In this document: positions 53,028-62,422 of the stretch, piece after piece
Layout: each line of letters begins with the position of its first letter
Numbering within the stretch: position 1 is the stretch's first letter
Assembly: GCA_015295945.1 (NCBI GenBank)
Contig: DVED01000149.1
Location: 1 to 64,000 of the forward strand
Source: Oscillatoriales cyanobacterium M59_W2019_021
Lineage (GTDB): Bacteria; Cyanobacteriota; Cyanobacteriia; Cyanobacteriales; Geitlerinemataceae
Direction: 5' to 3'
Length of the DNA: 64,000 nt
The notes under the pieces: model-generated
Seen by the model: the letters and a program-made list of their open reading frames with translations, nothing else
Database searches by the model: none
What the model was told of the DNA's origin: nothing
Translations under genes and position numbers: made by a program

Positions 53028-53492
53028 ATGGCTATCGTACTGCGACCTCACGGCCAACTCGACCTCAAAGAAGCGATGAAGTTGAAGCAGAAAATGCACG
53101 AGGTCGCTCAAACCGCTGAATTAGACAGTCACCAATTTTGGGTGGTGGATTTAGCCAAAGTCAACGATCTCGACCATTTTGGGGCGATCGCGCTATTAGA
53201 GATCCGTCGGTACGCGCAAAAAACCGGACACCAACTATTTCTGAGCAACGTTAGCAATTCTGTGAGATCGATCTTAAACATCGCTCACCTGACCTCAGAG
53301 TTTGAGTTTCTCACCCATAACCATGGCTTGCCCGATGTCAAATCGGCAACCGCCGATTGCGCCCCAAGCGATCGCCAAGTTGCCCAATTCCCCCTCCCGG
53401 CGGCTCCCCAATCGCAACGCTTGTATAAAACCATCGCTTCGTTGAAATCGAAGTTTGTCCAACGATCGACCGATCTGCCGATTTCGGTATAA
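53028..53492 (+). CDS. STAS-domain protein lacking the phospho-acceptor serine
   Basis: The 154-residue protein has an N-terminal STAS fold (1-105: IVLRPHGQLDLKEAMKLKQK, FWVVDLAKVNDLDHFGAIAL, ALLEIRRYAQKTG and FLSNVSNSVRSILNI) and a basic, disordered tail. Anti-sigma factor antagonists are normally phosphorylated on a Ser in D-S-S-G; here that site reads DHFG (residues 49-52), so control by a serine kinase is unlikely. It may bind a partner constitutively. It is preceded by the divergent export cluster. ATG 53028 opens the STAS domain and has GGGAAG about 12 bases upstream. Confidence 0.75.
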   Translation: MAIVLRPHGQLDLKEAMKLKQKMHEVAQTAELDSHQFWVVDLAKVNDLDHFGAIALLEIRRYAQKTGHQLFLSNVSNSVRSILNIAHLTSEFEFLTHNHGLPDVKSATADCAPSDRQVAQFPLPAAPQSQRLYKTIASLKSKFVQRSTDLPISV

Positions 53493-53580
53493 GGAAAATG
53501 TGGATTTGCCACAGGGTGTCGATCTTCCTGCCGAGAGGCAAGGGGAACTCTCGGGAATTGAAGCATCTTCATCCTCTGTC

Positions 53581-53622
53581 AATTATCGAACCGTCGAGAG
53601 ATCGCCCGACGGTTCGATAATT
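53581..53622. terminator. Bidirectional terminator between the STAS and DsbA-like genes
   Basis: A perfect 16-base inverted repeat, AATTATCGAACCGTCG (53581-53596) and CGACGGTTCGATAATT (53607-53622), encloses a 10-base loop. It lies between two convergent genes. The T-run is short, but A/T pairs close the base of the stem. Confidence 0.85.
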
Positions 53623-53633
53623 TGTACGAACAA

Positions 53634-54425
53634 TTAGCGCTTGCTCTCGACTCGCTCGAGTGCTGCTTCCATTTCCGATAGCTCTACCGCGCCACTTAAG
53701 GCTTCCTCATTAATGAAAAAGACGGGCGTCCCATTGAGTCCCAAACTTTCGGCGAGGGCGAGGTCTTTGTCGATCGCCGCCTGGGCTTCGGAACTTTGGC
53801 GATCGCGATCAAACTGTTCTTTATCCAGACCTAATTCTTCAGCAAGCTGGACGTACAGATCGTCTCCCAATTTTTCCTGGTTTTCAAACAATGCCGAGTG
53901 ATATTCCCAGAATTTGTCCTGTTTTCCGGCTGCCCACGCCGCTTTAGCTGCCGGAACGGCTTCCGCGTGAATGGAACTCAGGGGTAAGTTTTTGTACGCC
54001 AGGGTGACGCGATCGCCGTACTTCTTCATAAATGCCGTGACGGTTTCGTGCGCTTTCGCACAATAGGGGCATTGAAAATCGGAAAACTCCAACAGCACGA
54101 TTTCTTTTTTGTCCGAACCCGTCGTCGGCGAATCGGCGATCGCCTTTGCCGGATCGTCCATCATTTGCTGTAAAAAGCCTTGACGCGCCTTCCGGGTTTC
54201 GTCTTGCTGCTTCGTCCGATACGCTTCCACTGCTTCCAGGATCGCTTCGGGATTGTTGCGGATAATTTGTAACACTTGGGCTTCTAATTCCGGCGACACC
54301 GCCGCATCTCCGTCGGATTGAGCCGTTGCCGAACAACTGCTCAGCGTCAAACACGTTAACAGCAGTCCGACGAACCAAAATCGCCGCTGCCAGAGGGGTT
54401 GGGGAAAACGAAACCGTTGATTCAT
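53634..54425 (-). CDS. DsbA-family thioredoxin-fold lipoprotein
   Basis: The 263-residue protein is exported: the signal peptide (WFVGLLLTCLTL) ends in a lipobox LSSC with lipid-bearing Cys31. The thioredoxin/DsbA core (about 105-260) has the redox motif FSDFQCPYCAKAH (Cys119, Cys122) and the cis-Pro loop LNGTPVFFINEE. It should oxidise or isomerise disulphides in envelope proteins. In cyanobacteria such proteins act in the thylakoid lumen or periplasm. A helical region (45-95) precedes the core, as in the DsbA/ScsC-like subgroup. The start is the ATG at 54423-54425. Confidence 0.88.
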   Translation of the reverse strand: MNQRFRFPQPLWQRRFWFVGLLLTCLTLSSCSATAQSDGDAAVSPELEAQVLQIIRNNPEAILEAVEAYRTKQQDETRKARQGFLQQMMDDPAKAIADSPTTGSDKKEIVLLEFSDFQCPYCAKAHETVTAFMKKYGDRVTLAYKNLPLSSIHAEAVPAAKAAWAAGKQDKFWEYHSALFENQEKLGDDLYVQLAEELGLDKEQFDRDRQSSEAQAAIDKDLALAESLGLNGTPVFFINEEALSGAVELSEMEAALERVESKR

Positions 54426-54748
54426 AATTGGGAAGTTGAGGTTCGGGTGTGTTTTCGATTTTATCGTTATTGGTCATTAGGATTTTGGGGTTGGGGGTTT
54501 GGGGATTTTAGATTTTAGATTTTAGATTGAGATCTATGACTCATAACTGGTCACTGGTCACTGCTCCCCCGGCTCTCTTCCGATTCTGAACTCCTGCAAC
54601 TCCTGTAGGCGCAGCCAGTGCGAAGCACTTACTCCTGAACTCCTGCTTGTAGAAGATTTCTTCAAGAAAAGATACAATGATCCAACAAAGCTCGCCTTAA
54701 GGTCGAGCCAACCGGATCGATTTCAACTGCATTGCTTTTATTGCTTTT
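54426..54748. other. Repeat-filled divergent gap upstream of tatC
   Basis: This 323-base gap contains GGGGTTTGGGG and TTTTAGATTTTAGATT tracts, TCATAACTGGTCACTGGTCA and the 63-bp module at 54584-54647. Only the last 100 bases, after the repeat, look like single-copy sequence and should hold the tatC promoter. Confidence 0.6.
54584..54647 (+). repeat. 63-bp dispersed repeat, copy 2
   Basis: Same module as 32175-32237, with one inserted C (CTCCTGCAACTCCTG in place of CTCCTGAACTCCTG). A partial relative without the core lies at about 8858-8885 on the other strand. Confidence 0.9.
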
Positions 54749-55528
54749 ATGACAGCTTCCCCAGAATTAGACGCAGCGTCTCCAACGGACTTGGATGCTG
54801 TCGAGAAAGACCCTCTCGACGAAATTCCGGATGAATTGGAAATGCCCCTGTTCGACCACTTGGAAGAATTGCGGCGGCGAATTTTTTATTCTCTCGCAGC
54901 GCTCGCGGTGGGAATGGTCGGCTGTTTTTTAGCCGTCAAGCCGATCGTGCAATTGTTGGAAATTCCAGCGACTGGGGTCAAATTTCTACAACTGGCGCCG
55001 GGGGAATACTTTTTCGTTTCGCTCAAAGTAGCGGGATACAGCGGTTTGTTGGTCTCAAGTCCTTTCATTCTCTACCAAATTATCCAATTTGTTTTACCGG
55101 GACTGACACGCCGGGAACGTCGGGCGATCGGACCGGTTGTGTTAGGATCGAGCGTCTTGTTCGTTGCGGGATTGGTGTTTGCCTATTTGGCGTTAATTCC
55201 CGCTGCCCTCAATTTCTTCGTCAGTTACGGTTCGGGGGTGGTAGAGCAGCAGTGGTCGATCGATCGCTACTTTGAATTTGTTCTTCTGCTTCTCTTCAGT
55301 ACCGGATTGGCGTTTCAAATTCCGGTGGTGCAAGGCTTGCTGGGTTTGTTGGGCATCGTCACCTCCCGGCAAATGCTGTCGGGGTGGCGGTATATGGTCT
55401 TGGCGGCTGTCCTGTTGGGTGCAATCCTAACCCCTTCGACCGATCCCCTCACCCAAAGTTTGCTCGCCGGAGCGGTGGTGGGACTGTATCTTGCGGGAAC
55501 GGGTTTGGTTAAACTTCTCGGTCGCTAA
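54749..55528 (+). CDS. tatC: Twin-arginine translocase subunit TatC
   Basis: TatC is the polytopic receptor of the Tat pathway, which moves folded proteins across the plasma and thylakoid membranes. The 259-residue protein has an acidic N-terminal tail (1-30, [20 protein letters not shown] in part), the conserved [18 protein letters not shown] and six membrane helices, with [31 protein letters not shown] (helices 2-3, of which FVSLKVAGY is the best-known part). It ends [11 protein letters not shown]. The N-tail is longer than in E. coli. TatA/TatB genes are not adjacent. Confidence 0.95.
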   Translation: MTASPELDAASPTDLDAVEKDPLDEIPDELEMPLFDHLEELRRRIFYSLAALAVGMVGCFLAVKPIVQLLEIPATGVKFLQLAPGEYFFVSLKVAGYSGLLVSSPFILYQIIQFVLPGLTRRERRAIGPVVLGSSVLFVAGLVFAYLALIPAALNFFVSYGSGVVEQQWSIDRYFEFVLLLLFSTGLAFQIPVVQGLLGLLGIVTSRQMLSGWRYMVLAAVLLGAILTPSTDPLTQSLLAGAVVGLYLAGTGLVKLLGR

Positions 55529-56024
55529 GACGTTCGAGGGTGACCTCTATACAAAGTTCTTTATCAAGTTCTTTATCAAAGTTGCAGCTTTCGTTCGCGC
55601 AGTGACTCCGTTGGGGTAGCGGAAATTCGCAGACCCAAAAACCTAGATCGACGAGAAGATTGCGTGTCGAGAGTTTTAGCGGACGGCTGACAGCTAATAG
55701 CTATCTGCAAAAAAAAACGCCCAGATAAAATCCAGGCGTTGCCATCAGGGTGCATCTACTGAAAGAATTATAACATGGAGGGCATAACCCCTCACCCCGT
55801 TTAACGAATCTTTATAAATTAAGATCGATCGCCACAAAATATACCGATTTTTTTTGACTTCGATCCGCATATCCAGCAATTGAATTGGTAAAGAAATTCT
55901 CCGAATTACCGAGGTTTTATTGCAAGAATCGGGTGTTTATCGAGCGGATTTTAGGGGCGATTGATCGCTTTAAATTTCTCCCAGTATGGGGCGATCTCGA
56001 TCACCCCATACCCAAAAAATCAGC
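55529..56024. other. Intergenic region between convergent tatC and prfC
   Basis: The 496 bases hold no supported gene. The clear feature is the prfC-side terminator at 55709-55740. The rest is AT-rich after 55800. Frames at 55885-56094 overlap the prfC end and are artefacts. Confidence 0.5.
55709..55740 (-). terminator. Intrinsic terminator, minus strand
   Basis: On the minus strand AACGCC (55740-55735) pairs with GGCGTT (55721-55716), and the stem is followed by nine U. It would end the prfC transcript about 285 bases beyond the stop codon. Confidence 0.75.
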
Positions 56025-57647
56025 TTATATCGGTTCTTGTCCGGAGACCACTGGAGCGATTTTTCGGAGTTCTAAGTCAGGGACATCTTCTTGAAGTTGC
56101 TGTACGTTCCATTCGTTGCGGAATAGCAAAACGGGACGATCCCAGCTATCTTTGACGGCAACGGTATTGAATAAGCGTCCGGCTTTCTCCAAAGCTTCCC
56201 AACCGCCAGCCACCCAACGCGCCACGGAAAACGGCAAAGGTTCCAGCCGAGTTTCCACCCCGTATTCGTTTTGCATCCGGAATTGGACGACCTCGAATTG
56301 TAGTTGACCGACGGCTGCCAAAATCGGATCGCGTTTGGACTCGTCTACCGAATACATAATTTGTACGGCGCCTTCTTCTCGCAGTTCGGAAACACCTTTA
56401 TGAAACTGTTTGAATTTCGAGGGATTGACGTTTCTTAAATAGGCGAAAAGTTCGGGAGAAAAGCAGGGAATTCCTTCGTATTCTAATTTTTTCCCGGTAT
56501 AAATCGTATCGCCGATCGCAAAGACACCGGGATTATTTAAACCGATGACATCGCCGGGATACGCCTCCTCGATCGACTCTCGATCTTGCGCGAATAGCTT
56601 TTGGGGACGGGATAAACGCACGGTTTTTCCAGTGCGCGCGTGGTTCACCGTCATGTCTTTTTCAAACTTGCCGCTACAGACGCGCACAAAGGCGATACGA
56701 TCGCGGTGTTTCGGGTCCATATTGGCTTGCAACTTGAAAACAAATCCCGTAAATTCCTCGTAGGTGGGGGAAATTTCCTCGCGGGTACTGCGGCGAGAAC
56801 CGGGTTTAAGCGCGTATTCCAAGAAAGCATCGAGGAAGAGTTGCACCCCGAAATTGGTCATGGCACTCCCGAAGAAAACCGGGGTCATTTTTCCGGCATG
56901 GACTTGTTCTAAATCCAGGTCTGCCCCCAATTCTTCCAAAATTTCTAACTCGTCTTTGAATTGGTAATACAAATCGGATTCTAATAAGTCTTCGATGCGG
57001 GGGTCGCCGAGATCGATGACAGTATCTTCCGCTTGTTTGCTGCCGTGTGCCGATCGCTCGAAGAGGTGAATTTTGCGGTGGCGGCGATCGAACACTCCTT
57101 TAAAGCGATCGCCAGCACCGATGGGCCACGTCACCGGATAGGTGGTCAATCCCAATTCCTTTTCGATTTCGTCGAGCAATTCCAACGGATCGCGACTGGG
57201 ACGATCCATTTTATTAATAAAGGTAAAAATCGGGATTGATCGCATTTGGCAAACCTCGAACAGCTTCCGGGTTTGCGGTTCGAGTCCTTTTGCCGCATCT
57301 TCCAACATCACCGCATTGTCTGCCGCCGCCAAAGTGCGATAGGTATCTTCGCCGAAGTCTTGGTGTCCCGGCGTATCCAACAAATTCACCTGAGCGCCGC
57401 CATACTCGAATTGCAGCACCGTTGAAGTAATGGAAATGCCGCGTTGTTGTTCCATTTCCATCCAGTCTGACGTGGCGTGGCGCTGGGTGCGACGCGCTTT
57501 CACGGAACCCGCTTGGTGAATGGCGCCTCCGTACAGCAGCAGTTTTTCAGTGAGAGTGGTTTTCCCGGCGTCGGGGTGAGAGATAATCGCAAAATTGCGG
57601 CGGCGATCGACTTCGGTTTGCAGTTCGGTTTGGAGTTCGGCGGTCAT
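56025..57647 (-). CDS. prfC: Peptide chain release factor 3
   Basis: RF3 is a ribosome-dependent GTPase that removes RF1 or RF2 after peptide release. The GTP-binding motifs are G1 [14 protein letters not shown]2/switch [14 protein letters not shown]3 [11 protein letters not shown] and G4 [12 protein letters not shown]. The protein is 540 residues from ATG 57645-57647 ([10 protein letters not shown]). A longer in-frame start upstream (57683) adds sequence that does not look conserved. The C-terminus carries RF3-specific [18 protein letters not shown]. The neighbouring SbcD gene is on the same strand, 125 bases upstream. Confidence 0.96.
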   Translation of the reverse strand: MTAELQTELQTEVDRRRNFAIISHPDAGKTTLTEKLLLYGGAIHQAGSVKARRTQRHATSDWMEMEQQRGISITSTVLQFEYGGAQVNLLDTPGHQDFGEDTYRTLAAADNAVMLEDAAKGLEPQTRKLFEVCQMRSIPIFTFINKMDRPSRDPLELLDEIEKELGLTTYPVTWPIGAGDRFKGVFDRRHRKIHLFERSAHGSKQAEDTVIDLGDPRIEDLLESDLYYQFKDELEILEELGADLDLEQVHAGKMTPVFFGSAMTNFGVQLFLDAFLEYALKPGSRRSTREEISPTYEEFTGFVFKLQANMDPKHRDRIAFVRVCSGKFEKDMTVNHARTGKTVRLSRPQKLFAQDRESIEEAYPGDVIGLNNPGVFAIGDTIYTGKKLEYEGIPCFSPELFAYLRNVNPSKFKQFHKGVSELREEGAVQIMYSVDESKRDPILAAVGQLQFEVVQFRMQNEYGVETRLEPLPFSVARWVAGGWEALEKAGRLFNTVAVKDSWDRPVLLFRNEWNVQQLQEDVPDLELRKIAPVVSGQEPI

Positions 57648-57772
57648 GAGGCAGATAGCGTGTCGGCGTTCATAGTTTAGCAAAGTTTATCGTCTGTGCG
57701 ATCGAGCTCATCCCTGCGGGTTTTAAGCACTACGCAACGGATGCCCTTATGGCAAAAGGCAGAAGATAAACG

Positions 57773-58996
57773 TTAGTTATCCACCGTTAATAATTCCCGC
57801 GCGGCTGCCAGCAAATCCGCTTCGATTTCCTTGAGATCCTCGCGATTTTCCAGGTAAGTTTTCAGTGCCTCCAGGGGGTCGATGCTGCGACCGATTCCCA
57901 ACGATGGAATGCGCGGTTTAGCGAGTTGGCTGACCAATTCCGGCTGAATGGTGTAGCTGTGTGCCGGACTTAACGCTTCCCGCAATCCGTTAAGATCGAT
58001 CGCGTCGAGACGATCGGGACGAATCTTATAACTCAGGCGCACCACGGCATCGGCGATCGGTTTTTTCGCCAGGGTGGCAATTAAGACCGCTTGGGGATCT
58101 TCCGCATCGGAAACATCGATCGATAAGGTTTGAAACGATCGCACCGCCAACGGACAAAATTCCCACGTCGCGCGACCCCGTTCCACCTCCACCATCACGT
58201 ATCCCTTCTCTTCTTTCTCCTCGCTAAAATCCACCCGTTCGATACTGCCGGGATAAATCACTGGCGGATCGTTGGTGGGATTGAGATTTTGATGCTTGTG
58301 AACGTGACCCAGCGCCACGTAATCGAACTCGGGACGGATGAGGAGAGATAGGGGAATGGTAAACCCTTTGCTGACTGCCAGATACCGTTCTGCACCGAAT
58401 CGCGCCTTGTCCGCCATCAAATGACCCAGCAGTATCGTCGGCACGTTGGAATCGAGTTGGCGAATTTCCCCTTCCAGCGCCACCCGCAGACGATCAAGCA
58501 ATAACTCGTGTACCTCCGCCAGGGACAACCCCTCCGTTTCCGGACGAGTCAGCAGCGTCGATTTGCTCAACCACGGCAAGGCGATCACCTGTACGTCCCC
58601 GTTGCGCGTGGCGATCCGATGGGTGTGCAGGGAGTCCCCCACCACAAACCCCGGAACCCCCAAGGTGCGGTAGATGCACAAACTGGCACTGCCTTGCGCT
58701 TGGGAATAGCGATCGTGGTTTCCCACCAGCAACACCGTGGGAATCTGTCGTTCGGCTAAGCGGCGAAACTGACTGGCAAAGGCTTCAGCCACGTAAGGCG
58801 GCGGCGTCGCGTCGGGAAACGCATCCCCACCGAACAGAACCAAATCCACCGACTCCGCCAAGGCGCGATCGATACACCGACCCAACGTCCCCATAAAATC
58901 TTCCAGCCGCGTATTCAACCCCGTCTCCGGATTTATCCGTCCGTGGGAAAAACCGCTTCCCATATGGATGTCCGAAAGGTGCAAAATTTTAACCAT
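57773..58996 (-). CDS. sbcD: SbcD/Mre11-type DNA repair exonuclease
   Basis: The protein of 407 residues is a calcineurin-like metallophosphoesterase with the Mre11/SbcD order of metal-binding motifs: LSDIHMGS (about 6-13), FGGDAFPD, LVGNHDRYS, GHLMADKA and ALGHVHKHQN. With SbcC it trims DNA hairpins and blocked ends using manganese. SbcC is not adjacent; the next gene upstream on this strand is rodZ-like. The C-terminal helical cap (about 320-400) is the usual SbcC-binding side. The start is ATG 58994-58996. Confidence 0.9.
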   Translation of the reverse strand: MVKILHLSDIHMGSGFSHGRINPETGLNTRLEDFMGTLGRCIDRALAESVDLVLFGGDAFPDATPPPYVAEAFASQFRRLAERQIPTVLLVGNHDRYSQAQGSASLCIYRTLGVPGFVVGDSLHTHRIATRNGDVQVIALPWLSKSTLLTRPETEGLSLAEVHELLLDRLRVALEGEIRQLDSNVPTILLGHLMADKARFGAERYLAVSKGFTIPLSLLIRPEFDYVALGHVHKHQNLNPTNDPPVIYPGSIERVDFSEEKEEKGYVMVEVERGRATWEFCPLAVRSFQTLSIDVSDAEDPQAVLIATLAKKPIADAVVRLSYKIRPDRLDAIDLNGLREALSPAHSYTIQPELVSQLAKPRIPSLGIGRSIDPLEALKTYLENREDLKEIEADLLAAARELLTVDN

Positions 58997-59219
58997 AAGA
59001 CAAAGGGGTCATGGGTCATGGGTCATGGGTCATTTGTTATTTGGGGTTGGGGGTTGGGAGTTGGGAGTTTGGGGTTTGGGGTTTGTAATTGCTAGTTGCG
59101 CTTTCGCGCTTTTGCTTTCTTCTTCCCCTGCCTCCCCGGCTCCCCTGGCTTCCCCGGCTCCCCCGGCTTCCCCGGCTCAAGACAGCTCTCTTTTCCCCTT
59201 ACTTTCACCCCCCCTGTAA
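58997..59219. repeat. Repeat mosaic between the rodZ-like and sbcD genes
   Basis: This gap is built from GGTCATGGGTCATGGGTCAT, TTGGGGTTGGGGGTTGGGAG-type tracts and repeated CTCCCC(C)GGCTTCCCCGGCT. Both flanking genes are on the minus strand. Similar modules fill the gaps at 8.9, 32.1, 54.5 and 62.3 kb. Confidence 0.8.
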
Positions 59220-60299
59220 CTACCCTCGAGAGGGATCGTCGGCGCGGAAGGTAACCTCTTCCACCGCGCCTAACTCTCCCATCTTTTTGGCTTGGGAACC
59301 GTTGTGAGTAATCAGAATGCCTCCGGCATTCCCCGCCGAGATCGTCAACTGTTCGTTCGCTTCCCAGGTGTGCTTTCCTTCCGATAACGTGCCTTCAAAT
59401 GCCACTTTGCCGTCTGACGTTACCGAAATCCACGAGGCTTCGGTAACGGTGATTTCTACCTGCACTTTTTGGGATTTCGGGGGTGCGGTTTGAGCAGACA
59501 CCATCTTAGCTTGAGGTTTGGCAGTAGCGTTGCTTTTCGGAGTCTCTGACTTCGATGGAGCTTCGACGGTGTTGCTGTCGGCACTTGGCGATGGAGTATC
59601 GCTCCTAGAAGAATTCATCGAATGAGACAGACTGCTGATGGAAAACACCACCAACCCTACGTACAACATATAGAGGTGTAGGGGTCGCAATTGTGCTGCC
59701 GGAGAAGTTTGCCAATTAGAGGGTTTGGGTCGATCGACCTTAGAGATCGGGAACTGACTGGCAAATTCCGTACCATCCAATCCCAACGCATCGGCAAATC
59801 GACGAATAAACCCTCGGACGTAAACGGGTTCGGGGAGTTCTGCCAAGTTTCCCGTTTCGATCGCCCCTAACACTTTCGGAGCGATGAGAGTTCGCGCGGC
59901 AACGTCATCGAGAGACAGCATTTGAGATTGGCGCACTTGGTACAATCGATCTCCCAATTCAGCAAGGATATCGGCAGGCGTGGGTTCGCTATCGGATTTG
60001 GTTTTTTGCAACAGGTTCCACAGCCTTTGTTTGAAGGAAAAGGAGGGACGAGTTTCTTCGGTTTTAGAGGTTTCGATCTCGATCGGTTCGGGTGCGAGCT
60101 TCTCGGTTGCGGATGTCTCGGTGTCGAATCTCTCGACGATCTCGAACGAGTCGGCATCGAGTTTCTCAGCTTCAGATGTCTCGGTGTCAAACTTCTCGCG
60201 TTCGAGATTTTCGGTTTTAGATTTCTCAGTCTCGTCTTTTAACGTGTTCCAGTCGTCTGTAACTTCTGAAATTTGGGATAGTTTGGTCTTGACGTTCAT
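59220..60299 (-). CDS. RodZ-like helix-turn-helix membrane protein
   Basis: The 359-residue protein has the RodZ plan: cytoplasmic HTH_25 domain (112-185, GDRLYQVRQSQMLSLDDVAA, then PVYVRGFIRRFADALGLD), one membrane helix (206-225) and an outside beta domain of DUF4115 type (about 280-350, EITVTEASWISVTSDGKVAF). RodZ links MreB to the cell wall and shapes rod cells. Here the HTH is preceded by an extra charged segment of about 100 residues with a direct repeat (FDTETSEAEKLD / FDTETSATEKLA). The start codon overlaps the stop of the upstream pseudouridine synthase gene (ATGA, 60296-60299), which suggests coupled translation. Confidence 0.83.
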   Translation of the reverse strand: MNVKTKLSQISEVTDDWNTLKDETEKSKTENLEREKFDTETSEAEKLDADSFEIVERFDTETSATEKLAPEPIEIETSKTEETRPSFSFKQRLWNLLQKTKSDSEPTPADILAELGDRLYQVRQSQMLSLDDVAARTLIAPKVLGAIETGNLAELPEPVYVRGFIRRFADALGLDGTEFASQFPISKVDRPKPSNWQTSPAAQLRPLHLYMLYVGLVVFSISSLSHSMNSSRSDTPSPSADSNTVEAPSKSETPKSNATAKPQAKMVSAQTAPPKSQKVQVEITVTEASWISVTSDGKVAFEGTLSEGKHTWEANEQLTISAGNAGGILITHNGSQAKKMGELGAVEEVTFRADDPSRG

Positions 60300-61087
60300 C
60301 TCCTATACTCCTCTAGCTCTGACACCACCTTTCTCGATGATTTTATTCCGAGTTGCGCGTGCAAGGCATCGATCTCGGAAGAATCAAGGGTTCGATACTG
60401 CCCCCTCGACAACTCGGGTCGATGGGGAGGCTGAAGTTGGATCGGACCGATCGCCGTTCGGTGCAATCGATCGACGGGATATCCCAACAACTCCGCCACT
60501 CGACGAATTTGTCGATTTCTGCCTTCGGTGAGCATGACTTCGACTAGCGTTCGCTCTCCCGGAACGCTCTTGAGAACTCGAAGGCGAGCGGGTTGAGTGG
60601 GACGTCCGTCCAGGGGAACCCCTTGCCGCCACCGTTCCAAAATGGACTCGGGCGGATTTCCGTGTAGCCAAACCCGATAAGTTTTGGCAATCTGATGGCG
60701 GGGATGCGTTAGGTGGAAGGTTAAGGCTCCATCGTTGGTTAAGAGCAACGCCCCAGTCGAATCGGCATCCAGGCGTCCGACGGGATGGATGCCCTGGCGG
60801 AGTGACGGAGGCAGTAGCTCGATAACGGTTTTTCGCCCTTGGGGATCGAAACAGGTGGAGACGACTCCAGGGGGCTTGTGTAAGAGGAGGTAGACGAGTT
60901 CGGGTCGGTGTCGTTGTCCCAAGGGAATTCCATCGACCTCGATGCGATCGGTATGGGGATCGGCTTTGCGTCCCAAACAAACGGTTTGACCGTTGACCCG
61001 CACTCGTCCTTGCGAAATCAGTTGTTCGGCTCGCCGACGCGAGGCAATGCCCCATTGGGAAAGGAGTTTTTGCAGCCGTTCCTCCAT
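60296..61087 (-). CDS. 16S/23S rRNA pseudouridine synthase, RsuA/RluB family
   Basis: The enzyme converts a specific uridine in rRNA to pseudouridine. In 263 residues it shows an S4-type RNA-binding domain (MEERLQKLLSQWGIASRRRA, EQLISQGRVRVNG) and the catalytic domain with GIHPVGRLDADSTGALLLTNDG, whose Asp in GRLD is catalytic. Then come KTYRVWL and MLTEGRNRQIRRVAELLGYPV. These are diagnostic for RsuA/RluB/RluE/RluF. ATG 61085-61087 is chosen; in-frame sequence up to 61291 is not conserved-looking. Its stop codon overlaps the start of the rodZ-like gene. Confidence 0.92.
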   Translation of the reverse strand: MEERLQKLLSQWGIASRRRAEQLISQGRVRVNGQTVCLGRKADPHTDRIEVDGIPLGQRHRPELVYLLLHKPPGVVSTCFDPQGRKTVIELLPPSLRQGIHPVGRLDADSTGALLLTNDGALTFHLTHPRHQIAKTYRVWLHGNPPESILERWRQGVPLDGRPTQPARLRVLKSVPGERTLVEVMLTEGRNRQIRRVAELLGYPVDRLHRTAIGPIQLQPPHRPELSRGQYRTLDSSEIDALHAQLGIKSSRKVVSELEEYRR

Positions 61088-61562
61088 AAATACGGGATGA
61101 CGCCGTGGTTTTTGCGACTTCAACGATAGTTTAACGGGAATCAGTAGAAATTCAACTTCAAGCTGACTATGTACAAATATTACAGGAGTCTCGCGAGATT
61201 GGGGACATTTTAGCGGGAAAATCCCGGATCTCGATCGCAGGTTTTGAGCGATCGCGTAGCGACTCCATAGGAGGATGGCACGCACCCTCAAGATCGATCC
61301 GAAAGTCTGGTTTCTCGTCAGTCTATCGACATTGTACGGGCATCCCGATTAGTCTATATATAGCTATGAGCAATTCGCCCCTAGCCGTTAGCCAAGAGAG
61401 CGATATCCCTTGGATGCAGCCTCTACTTAGGTTTGAGGGTTTTGGGAAGTCCAGTCCAATGCCGAAACTCTAACGTCTACAGCTAAAGTGGGCTTGGCGA
61501 CTCGGGTTTCCCAGCCGCCCGGTAGCGACTCAACTCCGATATAGAAATTTCGATTACCTTTC
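61088..61562. other. Divergent promoter region between the pseudouridine synthase and Crp/Fnr genes
   Basis: No supported gene lies in these 475 bases. A 25-codon frame at 61275-61352 has AGGAGG touching its ATG, which is too close for normal initiation. A -10-like TATATATAG sequence lies at about 61356-61364, some 200 bases before the Crp/Fnr start. No NtcA-type palindrome was seen. Confidence 0.5.
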
Positions 61563-62249
61563 ATGCAAAGCGAAGCGTTTAGCGAGCTATTTCCCCTATT
61601 CAGTGCCGGGAACCCAGAAACCTTGGACTGGTTGCTTTCCGTGGCTGACGAACACGAATATCCCCCCAATCGAGCCGTGTTGCTAGAAGATGCGTGGGGG
61701 AATGCCGTATACTTCATCGTGTCCGGCTGGGTCAAAGTTCGACGCCTCTCTGGAGACGATGCCGTGACCCTTGCCATTTTGGGGCGGGGCGATCTATTTG
61801 GCGAAATGGCAATCCTCGACGAGTCGCCTCGATCGACCGATGTCATTGCCATGTCGGCGGTGAAACTGCTTAGCGTCTCGGCTCAGCGGTTTATCCAAAC
61901 CTTGTTCAAGGATGCCCAACTGCACCATCGGATGCTGCAACTCATGGTGCGCCGATTGCGCCAGACCAATCTCCGCTTTCAGATGCGCAACCGCCCCCCT
62001 GCGGTCAAACTGGCTAACACTTTGGTCAATCTCGCGGAAAACTACGGCGACAAACTGGAAAAAGGCACGCAAATTTATAACATCGATTTCAAGGATTTAG
62101 CGGACGTAACGGATATCGGGGTTGAAGAAACTCGGAAAATCATGGAAAAATTGGGTGGTAAGGGTTGGATCGAGATCGACGAAAGTGCCAATGCGATGTA
62201 TCTGACCAATCTCAAACAGTTGACCCACCTTGCCGGACATATGGGGTGA
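61563..62249 (+). CDS. Crp/Fnr-family transcriptional regulator
   Basis: The 228-residue regulator has a cyclic-nucleotide-binding beta-roll (about 15-130: VYFIVSGWVKVRRLSGDD, RGDLFGEMAILDESPRSTDV), a long dimer helix and a winged helix-turn-helix (about 165-215: DFKDLADVTDIGVEETRKIM). The phosphate-binding Arg equivalent in FGEMAILDESPR is kept, so cAMP or a similar ligand is possible. There is no Fnr-type Cys cluster. The recognition helix DIGVEETRKIMEKL departs from the Crp consensus, so its target site may differ. The regulon is unknown. It stands alone, divergent from the pseudouridine synthase gene. Confidence 0.87.
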   Translation: MQSEAFSELFPLFSAGNPETLDWLLSVADEHEYPPNRAVLLEDAWGNAVYFIVSGWVKVRRLSGDDAVTLAILGRGDLFGEMAILDESPRSTDVIAMSAVKLLSVSAQRFIQTLFKDAQLHHRMLQLMVRRLRQTNLRFQMRNRPPAVKLANTLVNLAENYGDKLEKGTQIYNIDFKDLADVTDIGVEETRKIMEKLGGKGWIEIDESANAMYLTNLKQLTHLAGHMG

Positions 62250-62422
62250 GGAGTTTGGGAGCAGGGGAGCTTTCTTGAGCCGGGGGAGCCGGGGAAGAAG
62301 ACAGTGACCAGTTACTAGTGAGGGGTCATAGATACCAGCCCTCAATCTAAAATTCCCAAACCCCAAACCCCAAACTCCCAACCCCCAACCTCAAATGACA
62401 AATGACAAATGACCAATAACCC
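62250..62422. repeat. Repeat mosaic upstream of the M61 peptidase gene
   Basis: GGGAGCAGGGGAGCTTTCTT, GGGGGAGCCGGGG, CCCAAACCCCAAACCCCAAA and AATGACAAATGACCAATAAC modules follow each other here. The same modules precede folC. No single-copy sequence longer than about 40 bases is seen. Confidence 0.75.

Noticed and set aside
53028-53492. Partner-switch pair of the STAS protein with the anti-sigma kinase at 8.1 kb
   Set aside because: The genes are 45 kb apart and the STAS protein lacks the acceptor serine, so a functional pairing is not supported.
61275-61352. 25-codon frame with AGGAGG before the ATG, considered as a small photosynthesis peptide
   Set aside because: The AGGAGG touches the ATG with no spacing, and the peptide matches none of the small photosystem or cytochrome b6f subunits I know.
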